From UBA4416 sp943362175 (GTDB taxonomy: Bacteria > Bacteroidota > Bacteroidia > B-17B0 > Aurantibacillaceae), in the NCBI GenBank assembly GCA_943362175.1, contig CALRIU020000026.1, positions 1 through 64,000 on the forward strand: 64,000 nt of DNA, written 5' to 3'. Numbering within the stretch: the stretch's first letter is position 1; the number at the start of each line of letters is the position of its first letter. The notes under the pieces were generated by a model. That model saw only the letters and a list, made by a program, of their open reading frames with translations, was not told the DNA's origin and made no database searches. Of this stretch, positions 41,535 to 50,191 are shown piece by piece. The translations under genes were made by a program, and so were the position numbers.

Positions 41535-44500
41535 ATGAAAAAAAACAACTTTTACGTAATTTTACTTATTTTAATAGCATCGTTTTCGTGGGCACAAACC
41601 ACGGAGACCTTTGAGAGCTATACCACCGGGAAGCCTACCACATTTACCAGTAATTCACAATCATTTACAATCACGGCAAATAACTGTGCCAACAATGCCG
41701 GTGGCCTGTTCGGTATTTTTATACCTGGTCAGGGTTACCTGGATTGTGGCGGCGGCCCTCATACCAGCACCGGTACGGGATATGGTGTTGCGGTAGGATG
41801 CGCTTCGGCGGCGGCATGTGGAGGATCGTCTGATAAATTCATTGACAATGGATCCGCTACAGGCGTTAATCAGACTTATTCGATTAAAACCACGAACAGC
41901 GCCCTGTTCACCATGAAATCTATCTATGTGTATATATCAACCAACCAGGGAGCATCATCTTCTACTTCAGCTGGTGTGACATTCAGAGGTAAAAAAGCAG
42001 GCGTAGGGACATTCACGCTCAACCCTACACTTACGGCCAACACGAATGGCTTTTCATTTGTAGACTTTGTAGCGGCCGGATATGGCAGCATCAACATCGA
42101 TCAGCTGGAAATCCAGGGCGGAGCAGCCGTCAACTACCTGGCTGTGGATAACTTCAGATGGGATGCACCGGTGGCTGCTTTAACAGCCGTTACTTCCGGG
42201 ACCAATGTGAGCTGCAACGGCGGTTCTAACGGCCGTGCATCAGTCACCGCCGGCGGTGGCGCCGGCGGCTATACCTATTCCTGGGCACCGAGCGGCGGTA
42301 CCGCTTCTTTAGCAACAGGCCTTTCAGCAGGCAATTATACCGTAACGGTAACCGATGCAGGTTCTGCCAGTATTACAGCAACTATTGCTATTGGTCAGCC
42401 ATCGGCCCTTACTTCCACGCCGGGTTTTACCAATGCAAGCTGTAATGGCGGCGCCAACGGTCGCGCTTCGGTTTCCGTGAGCGGCGGTACACCATCCTAT
42501 TTTTATTCCTGGGCACCGAGCGGCGGTACAGCCTCTTTAGCAACAGGCCTTTCAGCCGGTAATTACACCTGTACCATTACAGATAATAACAGTTGTACAA
42601 AAACCCAAACGGTAATGGTAACCCAACCTTCGGCTATTGTATCTACTCCGTCCTCCACCAGTGTGACCTGTAACGGCGGTGCCAACGGTACAGCTTCAGT
42701 TTCGGTAAGCGGAGGCACACCAGGCTATTTTTATTCCTGGGCGCCGAGCGGCGGTACAGGAGCCGGCGCCACAGGCCTTACAGCAGGCAACTATACTGTA
42801 ACGATTACCGATAATAACAGCTGTACACGTACCACAACAGTTTCTGTTGTTCAGCCAAGCGCTATTGTTACAAGTACATCCGTAGTAAATATAGCCTGTA
42901 ACGGATACTCCAACGGTATTACTGCCGTATCCGCTTCGGGAGGCACCTCTCCTTATACCTTCACCTGGTCGCCAAGCGGCGGTAACAGCAATATTGCCAC
43001 AGGCCAGCCGGCAGGTTCTTATACCGTAAACGGCCGTGATAATAATGGCTGTACTTTTAGCAGGATCGCCAATGTAACCCAGCCTCCGGCACTGGCAGCC
43101 AGTACATCGTTTACCAATGCAATCTGTAATGGCGGTACCAGCGGCAGGGCTTCAGTAACTGTAAGCGGCGGCACGCCGGGGTATAGCTACACCTGGTCTC
43201 CGAGCGGCGGTAACAGTAATATTGCCACGGGTCTCTCCGCAGGTTCTTATACCTGCACCATTGAAGATGTCAATGGCTGCCCGCTTACAAAAACAGTAAC
43301 AGTTGGCGAGCCAACAGCAATCTCAACCTCAACAACTGTAACGAATGTGGCCTGTAATGGCGGAACCAATGGCGTGGCCTCTGTAACAGCCAGCGGCGGA
43401 ACACCAGGCTATACCTACAGTTGGACACCGAGTGGCGGCACAGCAGCTACAGCTACCGGTCTTGCAGCAGGAAATTATACAGTAACTATTACAGATGCCA
43501 ACAACTGTACGAAAGCAGCTTTCGCCAATGTGACGCAACCAACCGCTATGGTAACGTCTACGGCCGTAACCAATGTGGCCTGCAATGGCGGGTCTAATGG
43601 CGTAGCTTCGATAACTGCTTCAGGCGGTGCCGGTGGTTATTCTTATTTATGGAGCAACGGCGGATCAACCTCTGCCATCACCGGTTTAATGGCCGGTGTG
43701 TATACCGCCACTGTCACGGATGCTAACTCCTGTACAAGCATTAAAGCAGCGACGGTTACTCAGCCTACTGCACTCATAACCTCTACGGCCGTAACCAATG
43801 TGGCCTGCAACGGCGGTTCCAATGGCGTGGCTTCGGTAACCGCCAGTGGCGGTGCCGGTGGTTATACGTATTTATGGAGCAACGGCGGATCAACCTCTGC
43901 TATCACCGGTTTAATGGCCGGTGTGTATACCGCCACTGTCACAGATGCCAACTCCTGTACAAGCATTAAAGCAGCGACGGTTACTCAACCTTCTGCACTC
44001 ATAACGTCTACGGCCGTAACCCATGTGGCCTGCAACGGCGGGTCTAATGGCGTAGCTTCGATAACTGCTTCAGGCGGTGCCGGTGGTTATTCTTATTTAT
44101 GGAGCAACGGCGGATCAACCTCTGCCATCACGGGTTTAATGGCCGGTGTGTATACCGCCACTGTCACGGATGCCAACTCCTGTACAAGCATTAAAGCGGT
44201 TACGGTTACTCAGCCTACATCAATCGTGACAGCGACAACAGTAACCGGTGTTTCCTGTAATGGCGGAACCAACGGTGTTGCCTCGGTTTCTGCTTCCGGT
44301 GGAACAGGGGCCTATACCTATAGCTGGACCCCAGGCGGCGCTACAACAGCCACGGCTACCGGTCTTGCGGCAGGGAATTATACAGTAACGATAACCGATG
44401 CCAACAGCTGTACAAAAGCAGCTTTCGCCACGGTGACTCAGGCTTCTGCCATTACAACATCTACAACAATGACAGGTGTAGCCTGCAACGGAGGCGCTAA

Positions 44501-47500
44501 TGGCAGTGCGACGGTAACAGCAAGCGGTGGTACCGGTAGTTATACCTATAGCTGGACACCAAGCGGTGGTACAGCGTCAACGGCAACAGGCCTTACAGCA
44601 GGAAATTATACCGTAACCATTACAGATGCCAACAGCTGTACGAAAACAGCAACGGTCAATGTGACACAACCTACAACAATCTCAACGTCTACCTCCGTGA
44701 CGAACGTAAGCTGCAACGGTGGCTCCAACGGTGTTGCGACGGTTTCTGCATCCGGTGGTACGGGGGGCTATACCTACAGCTGGGCACCGAGTGGTGGCAC
44801 GGCAGCCACGGCAACCGGCCTTGCGATAGGAAATTATACCGTAACGGTAACAGATGCCAACAACTGTATCAAAACAGCCTTCGCGAATGTCACACAGCCT
44901 ACAGCGCTCAGCACGGCAACGTCTGTGACGAATGCGAGCTGTAACGGAGGCGCTAACGGTGTTGCGACGGTAACTGTAAGCGGCGGTGCCGGCGGTTATA
45001 CCTACAGCTGGGCACCAAGCGGCGGTACAGCAGCGACGGCGACTGGTCTGTCTGCAGGTAATTATACAGTAACAGTTACCGATGCCAACAGCTGTACCAA
45101 AACGGCCTTCGCTACCATCGGCCAGCCTGCGGCGATCTCAACTTCTACAGCCGTTGCGGGCACCAGCTGTAATGGCGGCGCCAATGGCAGCGCGACTGTA
45201 ACGGCAAGTGGGGGCACTGGTGCTTATACCTATAGCTGGACACCAAGCGGTGGTACGGCAGCGATAGCCACGGGGCTCGCAGCCGGAAATTATACAGTAA
45301 CAGTTACCGATGCCAACAGCTGTACCAAATCAGCGATGGTCAATGTGACCCAGCCTACGGCTATTTCAACGACGACGTCAGTAACGAATGTAAGCTGTAA
45401 CGGAGGCTCTAACGGTGTTGCGACGGTAACAGCTACTGGCGGTACCGGTGCTTATACCTATTCATGGGCACCAAGCGGCGGGACATCAGCGACAGCGACC
45501 GGTCTTGCAACAGGAAATTATACGGTAACGGTAACGGATGCCAACAGCTGTACTAAAACAGCAACGGTTAATGTGAGCCAGCCGACTGCAATTGTGGCTA
45601 CGCCAACACAAACCAATGCAAACTGTGGTTCTAGCAATGGTGCTGCCAGTGTATCCGCTACAGGCGGTACCGGTGCTTATACTTACAGCTGGACACCAAG
45701 CGGTGGCACAGCAGCCACAGCAACCGGCCTGGGTGCGGGTGGCTATACCGTTACGATCACAGATGCCAATTCATGTACCAAAACACAGGCATTTGTTATT
45801 TCGTCAACAGGAAATATTTCGGGCGTGATCACGACAACAGCCGTGAGCTGTAATGGTGGTAATAATGGTGTAGCCTCTGTGTCCGCCAGCGGTGGCAGCG
45901 GTGCTTATACCTATACCTGGATGCCTTCCGGCGGAAATGCGGCCACAGCATCAGGACTGACCTCCGCCATCTATACCGTCCAGGTAAAAGATGCAACGGC
46001 TTGTACGGTGACCTTTACAGCAAACGTTGCTCAACCGGCAGCGTTAACCGTGAGCACAACGTTTACAAATATAACCTGCAACGGCGCCGCCAATGGTATG
46101 GCGACGGCTTCCGTAAGCGGTGGTACAGGCGCTTATACCTACACCTGGTCACCTACAGGTGGCAATGCGGCGACAGCATCCGGTCTTGTCCCGGGTACTT
46201 ATACCGTCAATGTGAAAGATGCCAATAACTGTACACTCTCCTCTACGGTTTCTATTACACAACCGGTAGCACTGAGCGCAACGATCTCAGGAACGAATGT
46301 ATCCTGTAATGCCGGCACCAATGGTGTGGCGAATGTAACCGTGAGCGGTGGTACCGGTGCCTATACCTACAGCTGGACACCTACAGGCGGAACCGCGGCG
46401 ACAGCTTCGGGCCTGGGGGCAAACAGTTATACGGTAACGGTGAAAGACGCGAACCTGTGTACGATCACACGCACGATTGCGCTGACGGAGCCTACTGCCC
46501 TGACAGCAGTCGCTTCCCAGACGAATGTGACCTGTAACGGAGCCAACAACGGTGCGGCAAGCATTGTTGTATCCGGTGGAACAGGCGCTTATACCTATTC
46601 ATGGGTTCCTGCAGGAGGTACAGCTTCCACAGCAAGCGGCCTGGCACCAAACAATTACACGGTAACCGTGAAGGATGCCAATAACTGCAGCATTGCCCGT
46701 AGCTATACGATCACGGAACCGGCTTTACTGGCAGCGACTGTGAGCAATACCAATATTGCCTGCAATGGCGCTGCTAACGGTATTGCGACAGCTGCTGTAA
46801 GCGGTGGCACAGGTGCTTACTCTTATACATGGGCGCCTACAGGTGGCAACGCAGCGACGGCATCAGGGCTTGTACCGGGTACTTACACCGTAACGGTAAA
46901 AGATGCCAACAACTGTACGCTTTCCCGTACAGTTTCCATTACACAACCTACGGCTCTGAGCGCAACGATTTCAGGAACAAATATCTCCTGCGGCGGTGGC
47001 ACTAATGGAACAGCCAGTGTGTCTGTGAGCGGTGGTACAGGTGCTTATACCTATAGCTGGACGCCTTCCGGAGGAACAGCTGCCACAGCAACGGGCCTGG
47101 GAGCAAACAACTATACAGTAACGGTAAAAGATGCTAATCTGTGTACGCTTACGCGTACCATTGCCCTGACTGAACCGGCTGCGATGACAGCGGTGACTTC
47201 TCAGACCAACCTGAGTTGTAATGGCTCAAACAATGGGGCGGCCAGCATCACGGTATCGGGTGGAACGGGCGCTTATACTTATAGCTGGACACCTTCCGGA
47301 GGAACAGGTTCCGCAGCTACAGGCCTTGCCGCCAATAACTATACGGTAACGGTGAAAGATGCCAATAACTGCAGCATTGCCCGTACCTACACCATTACAC
47401 AACCTGCGGTACTTACCGTAGCCATGAGCCATACCAATATTACCTGCAACGGCGCATCCAATGGGATGGCGGCTGCTTCTGTAAGCGGCGGTACCGGTGC

Positions 47501-48947
47501 TTATACTTACAGCTGGACACCGGGTGTTGCGATAACATCCCTGGTAACCGGATTGAATGCCGGCACTTATACCGTAGTAGTGACGGATGCTAACCTTTGC
47601 CAGGCAACAGGAACGGTGACGATCACACAACCAACAGCCTTAACGGCTACCAGCAGCCAGACCAATGTGGTTTGCAACGGTGGTGCCAACGCCGCTGCCA
47701 GTGTAACGGTAACCGGTGGTACGGGAGCTTATAGCTATACCTGGAACCCAACCGGTGGAAACGCTTCTTCGGCAAGCGGATTGATGGCGGGCAACTACAG
47801 TGTAACGGTAAAAGATGCGAACAACTGTACGCTCACACAAACGCTGGCAATCACACAGCCTGCGGCGATTGTAGCAACGCTGAGCCATACCAACATCAGC
47901 TGCTTCGGCCTGACTAACGGCGCGGCGAGCGTAGCTGCTACCGGCGGTACAGGCGTGCTGACGTATACCTGGGTGCCGGGCAACAGCAATGCGACAACAA
48001 TCAGCGCCCTGGGTGCAGGAACTTATACGGTGAATGTAAAAGATGCTTCTAACTGCCAGGTGAGCTCTACGGTAACGATCATAGAGCCTGCTGCTATTAC
48101 ATACACGCAAAACCTGTCGATCTGCCAGGGCCAGTCTGTAACCGTTGGAACCAGTACTTACACAGCAGCCGGTACCTATACCAATGTGCTGGTAGCAACG
48201 GGTGGCTGCGACAGCACGGTAACCACCGTTCTGACCATTAGCCCTCCTCCGGCATTAACGGTAACGGCAAGCAGCACAACGGTATGTGCCGGAACAAGCG
48301 CAACCTTAACGGCTACGGGTGCTACAACGTATACCTGGACAAGTGGAGTGACGAATGGCGTAGGCTTTACGCCTGCTGCCACACAAACCTATACGGTGAC
48401 AGGTGCTAACGGTGGTTGCATTTCAACGTCTACCATTACCCTCAACGTGAATCCTAAGCCGATGGTTGCTGCGAATGTAACAGCGACCCTGGTTTGCTCC
48501 GGAAGCCCTGTGACGCTTAGCGGTACCGGCGCCACAACCTATACGTGGACCAATGGCGTGACGAATGGCACGGCCTTTAACCCGACGGTAACAGCAACCT
48601 ATACGGTAACCGGAACCAATACCAATGGCTGTACGAATACAGCCATGGTAACGGTAAGCGTAAACCCTTGTACAGGTATTGAAAGCTACCATGCCGCTGT
48701 AACCGTAGCGGTGTACCCTAACCCGGTGACCAGCAGCGCTGTGGTAAGCATCAGTCATTTCGACCAATTGTCTTCCGGCACACTGAGCCTGGATCTGTAC
48801 GACAATACCGGCCGCATGGTGAAACAGATGAGCATTACGGAAGCTGAAACGGTACTGAGCCGCGAAGGCCTGGCCGATGGTATTTACTATTACCACATTG
48901 CCTCCGACGGATCGCCTCTCCTGAAAGGAAAGCTGATCGTTCAGTAA
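41535..48947 (+). CDS. giant SprB-repeat adhesin exported by T9SS
   Basis: The 2470-aa protein has a signal peptide (about 1-20, ending SWAQ) and an N-terminal beta-sandwich with a DNFRWD end (about 21-214). It has 26 SprB repeats of about 76 residues (217-2188; pattern CNGG-x-NG, SGGT-x-YTYSW, ATGL-x-AGNYTVT-x-TDANSC). Three Ig-like modules and a T9SS type A sorting domain follow (YPNPVTSS to the C-terminus). SprB of Flavobacterium johnsoniae is the adhesin moved along the cell surface in gliding. This one is smaller than F. johnsoniae SprB (over 6000 aa). Gliding genes are not in the window, so a general adhesin role is equally possible. A strong terminator follows. Confidence 0.9.
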   Translation: MKKNNFYVILLILIASFSWAQTTETFESYTTGKPTTFTSNSQSFTITANNCANNAGGLFGIFIPGQGYLDCGGGPHTSTGTGYGVAVGCASAAACGGSSDKFIDNGSATGVNQTYSIKTTNSALFTMKSIYVYISTNQGASSSTSAGVTFRGKKAGVGTFTLNPTLTANTNGFSFVDFVAAGYGSINIDQLEIQGGAAVNYLAVDNFRWDAPVAALTAVTSGTNVSCNGGSNGRASVTAGGGAGGYTYSWAPSGGTASLATGLSAGNYTVTVTDAGSASITATIAIGQPSALTSTPGFTNASCNGGANGRASVSVSGGTPSYFYSWAPSGGTASLATGLSAGNYTCTITDNNSCTKTQTVMVTQPSAIVSTPSSTSVTCNGGANGTASVSVSGGTPGYFYSWAPSGGTGAGATGLTAGNYTVTITDNNSCTRTTTVSVVQPSAIVTSTSVVNIACNGYSNGITAVSASGGTSPYTFTWSPSGGNSNIATGQPAGSYTVNGRDNNGCTFSRIANVTQPPALAASTSFTNAICNGGTSGRASVTVSGGTPGYSYTWSPSGGNSNIATGLSAGSYTCTIEDVNGCPLTKTVTVGEPTAISTSTTVTNVACNGGTNGVASVTASGGTPGYTYSWTPSGGTAATATGLAAGNYTVTITDANNCTKAAFANVTQPTAMVTSTAVTNVACNGGSNGVASITASGGAGGYSYLWSNGGSTSAITGLMAGVYTATVTDANSCTSIKAATVTQPTALITSTAVTNVACNGGSNGVASVTASGGAGGYTYLWSNGGSTSAITGLMAGVYTATVTDANSCTSIKAATVTQPSALITSTAVTHVACNGGSNGVASITASGGAGGYSYLWSNGGSTSAITGLMAGVYTATVTDANSCTSIKAVTVTQPTSIVTATTVTGVSCNGGTNGVASVSASGGTGAYTYSWTPGGATTATATGLAAGNYTVTITDANSCTKAAFATVTQASAITTSTTMTGVACNGGANGSATVTASGGTGSYTYSWTPSGGTASTATGLTAGNYTVTITDANSCTKTATVNVTQPTTISTSTSVTNVSCNGGSNGVATVSASGGTGGYTYSWAPSGGTAATATGLAIGNYTVTVTDANNCIKTAFANVTQPTALSTATSVTNASCNGGANGVATVTVSGGAGGYTYSWAPSGGTAATATGLSAGNYTVTVTDANSCTKTAFATIGQPAAISTSTAVAGTSCNGGANGSATVTASGGTGAYTYSWTPSGGTAAIATGLAAGNYTVTVTDANSCTKSAMVNVTQPTAISTTTSVTNVSCNGGSNGVATVTATGGTGAYTYSWAPSGGTSATATGLATGNYTVTVTDANSCTKTATVNVSQPTAIVATPTQTNANCGSSNGAASVSATGGTGAYTYSWTPSGGTAATATGLGAGGYTVTITDANSCTKTQAFVISSTGNISGVITTTAVSCNGGNNGVASVSASGGSGAYTYTWMPSGGNAATASGLTSAIYTVQVKDATACTVTFTANVAQPAALTVSTTFTNITCNGAANGMATASVSGGTGAYTYTWSPTGGNAATASGLVPGTYTVNVKDANNCTLSSTVSITQPVALSATISGTNVSCNAGTNGVANVTVSGGTGAYTYSWTPTGGTAATASGLGANSYTVTVKDANLCTITRTIALTEPTALTAVASQTNVTCNGANNGAASIVVSGGTGAYTYSWVPAGGTASTASGLAPNNYTVTVKDANNCSIARSYTITEPALLAATVSNTNIACNGAANGIATAAVSGGTGAYSYTWAPTGGNAATASGLVPGTYTVTVKDANNCTLSRTVSITQPTALSATISGTNISCGGGTNGTASVSVSGGTGAYTYSWTPSGGTAATATGLGANNYTVTVKDANLCTLTRTIALTEPAAMTAVTSQTNLSCNGSNNGAASITVSGGTGAYTYSWTPSGGTGSAATGLAANNYTVTVKDANNCSIARTYTITQPAVLTVAMSHTNITCNGASNGMAAASVSGGTGAYTYSWTPGVAITSLVTGLNAGTYTVVVTDANLCQATGTVTITQPTALTATSSQTNVVCNGGANAAASVTVTGGTGAYSYTWNPTGGNASSASGLMAGNYSVTVKDANNCTLTQTLAITQPAAIVATLSHTNISCFGLTNGAASVAATGGTGVLTYTWVPGNSNATTISALGAGTYTVNVKDASNCQVSSTVTIIEPAAITYTQNLSICQGQSVTVGTSTYTAAGTYTNVLVATGGCDSTVTTVLTISPPPALTVTASSTTVCAGTSATLTATGATTYTWTSGVTNGVGFTPAATQTYTVTGANGGCISTSTITLNVNPKPMVAANVTATLVCSGSPVTLSGTGATTYTWTNGVTNGTAFNPTVTATYTVTGTNTNGCTNTAMVTVSVNPCTGIESYHAAVTVAVYPNPVTSSAVVSISHFDQLSSGTLSLDLYDNTGRMVKQMSITEAETVLSREGLADGIYYYHIASDGSPLLKGKLIVQ
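42183..48098 (+). repeat. 26 tandem SprB repeats, about 225-228 base period
   Basis: The repeats are in frame, each coding about 76 residues and starting near the end of the TQPTAI linker. Repeats 7, 8 and 9 (43551-44225) are exactly 225 bases each and nearly identical. The others are 60-85 percent alike by eye. Repeats 17-26 form a second subfamily with VKDANNC in place of VTDANSC. No direct-repeat spacers of CRISPR type exist. Confidence 0.88.
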
Positions 48948-48964
48948 GGCATAAGCAACACATA

Positions 48965-49001
48965 AAAAATCCCCGTCATGAAAACCGTGACGGGGATTTT
49001 T
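48965..49001 (+). terminator. terminator of the SprB gene
   Basis: AAAAATCCCCGTCA (48965-48978) and TGACGGGGATTTTT (48988-49001) form a perfect 14-base stem with flanking A and T runs. Confidence 0.9.
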
Positions 49002-49038
49002 GTTTAAGTCCTTGTTGGTGTTTTTCATCAGTAAGGGC

Positions 49039-49133
49039 GAACCCAGCGCCAGGGACAGAGCGATTTGTCTGAGCTCCTTTGTTTGTCCCGAAGGGCAAAC
49101 GAAGAGCGAGTCGTGATGGCCCGTCAGGCGCCC
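49039..49133 (-). repeat. dispersed intergenic repeat, copy B
   Basis: Read on the minus strand this block has the same order of segments as copy A at 2723-2818: GGGCGCC, CGACTCGCTCTT, CGGGACAAACAAAGGAGCTC, TCCCTGGCGCTGGGTTC. It lies between the SprB terminator and the glycosyltransferase gene and codes for nothing. Confidence 0.75.
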
Positions 49134-49212
49134 AAAACATGAATAGAATGATAACATGATACCGCTGTAAAGCCAATCCATCAAAATCCCGGATTCATGA
49201 TGCATAAAACCT

Positions 49213-49220
49213 TATCTTTG
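49213..49220 (+). promoter_or_regulatory. -7 element of the glycosyltransferase gene
   Basis: TATCTTTG, a perfect TAnnTTTG match, lies 25 bases before the ATG at 49246. Confidence 0.5.
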
Positions 49221-49245
49221 GCCGGTAAAGAATTACCTGAAAAAA

Positions 49246-50118
49246 ATGAAGGTCAGCGGTTTCACGATCATACGCAATGCATTGAAGTTCGACTATCCGG
49301 TTGTGGAAGCCATCACCTCCATCTTACCTTTATGCGACGAGTTTGTGGTGGCAGTAGGCAACAGCGAAGACGATACCCTGCAGCTGATCCGCAGTATCAA
49401 CTCTCCCAAGATCAGGATCATCGAAACAGTGTGGGACGATTCCCTGCGCCAGGGCGGGCAGGTGCTGGCGATTGAAACGAATAAAGCCTTTGATGCCATC
49501 AGCGCCGATACCGACTGGTGTTTTTATATTCAGAGTGATGAGTGCGTGCATGAAAAACACCTGCCTTCCATCAAAGAGGCGATGCTGAAATACAAGGACG
49601 ACCAACAGGTGGACGGGCTTTTGTTCAACTATGTACACTTCTACGGAAGCTACGGCTATGTAGGTAATTCGCGCCGCTGGTACCGGAAGGAGATCCGGGT
49701 CATTAAAAATGACAAAACGATCCGCTCCTATAAGGATGCGCAGGGGTTTCGCAAAACGGATAATTCCAAGCTGAGGGTGAAGCCTATCAGCGCCGAGATT
49801 TACCACTACGGCTGGGTAAAGCCGCCGAAGGCACAGCAGGCCAAGCAGGAGCACTTTCACAAGATGTGGCACGATGACGAATGGATGAAGAAACACATTG
49901 CCGCCACCGAGGAATTTGATTACTCACAGATCGACAGCCTTGAGGAATTTAAGGGAACGCATCCTGCGGTGATGCAGCCCCGCGTGAATGCCCTCCACTG
50001 GAACTTCAGCTTCGATCAATCGCAGATCAAACTGAGCCTCAAGGATAAAGTGCTGCTCTTCATCGAAAAAACAAGTGGCTGGAAAGTGGGAGAGTACCGC
50101 AACTACATCAGTATTTAA
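49246..50118 (+). CDS. glycosyltransferase family 2 protein
   Basis: The 290-aa protein has the GT2 start (VSGFTIIRNALKFDYP), the nucleotide-binding strand (EFVVAVGNSEDDT, about 32-44) and an acidic metal-binding motif QSDE (about 96-99) in place of the common DxD. No membrane segment is present, so it acts in the cytoplasm or at the membrane face. The substrate is unknown; it may modify lipopolysaccharide or a surface glycan. The frame from 49197 that overlaps its start is in another phase and has no support. Confidence 0.85.
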   Translation: MKVSGFTIIRNALKFDYPVVEAITSILPLCDEFVVAVGNSEDDTLQLIRSINSPKIRIIETVWDDSLRQGGQVLAIETNKAFDAISADTDWCFYIQSDECVHEKHLPSIKEAMLKYKDDQQVDGLLFNYVHFYGSYGYVGNSRRWYRKEIRVIKNDKTIRSYKDAQGFRKTDNSKLRVKPISAEIYHYGWVKPPKAQQAKQEHFHKMWHDDEWMKKHIAATEEFDYSQIDSLEEFKGTHPAVMQPRVNALHWNFSFDQSQIKLSLKDKVLLFIEKTSGWKVGEYRNYISI

Positions 50119-50191
50119 CAAACAGGCCTTTGGGACAAACGGCCGATTCTGTTGTTTTTTGTATCTTTAATACCATTAAACTATTTTTCGG

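Noticed and set aside
41450..41548. Hydrophobic 33-residue N-terminal extension of the methyltransferase
   Set aside because: It lies over the divergent promoter of the SprB gene and has no signal-peptide features; the internal ATG gives a normal start.
42183..48098. CRISPR-like array because of regular repeats
   Set aside because: The period is about 225 bases, in frame throughout, and the units code SprB modules.
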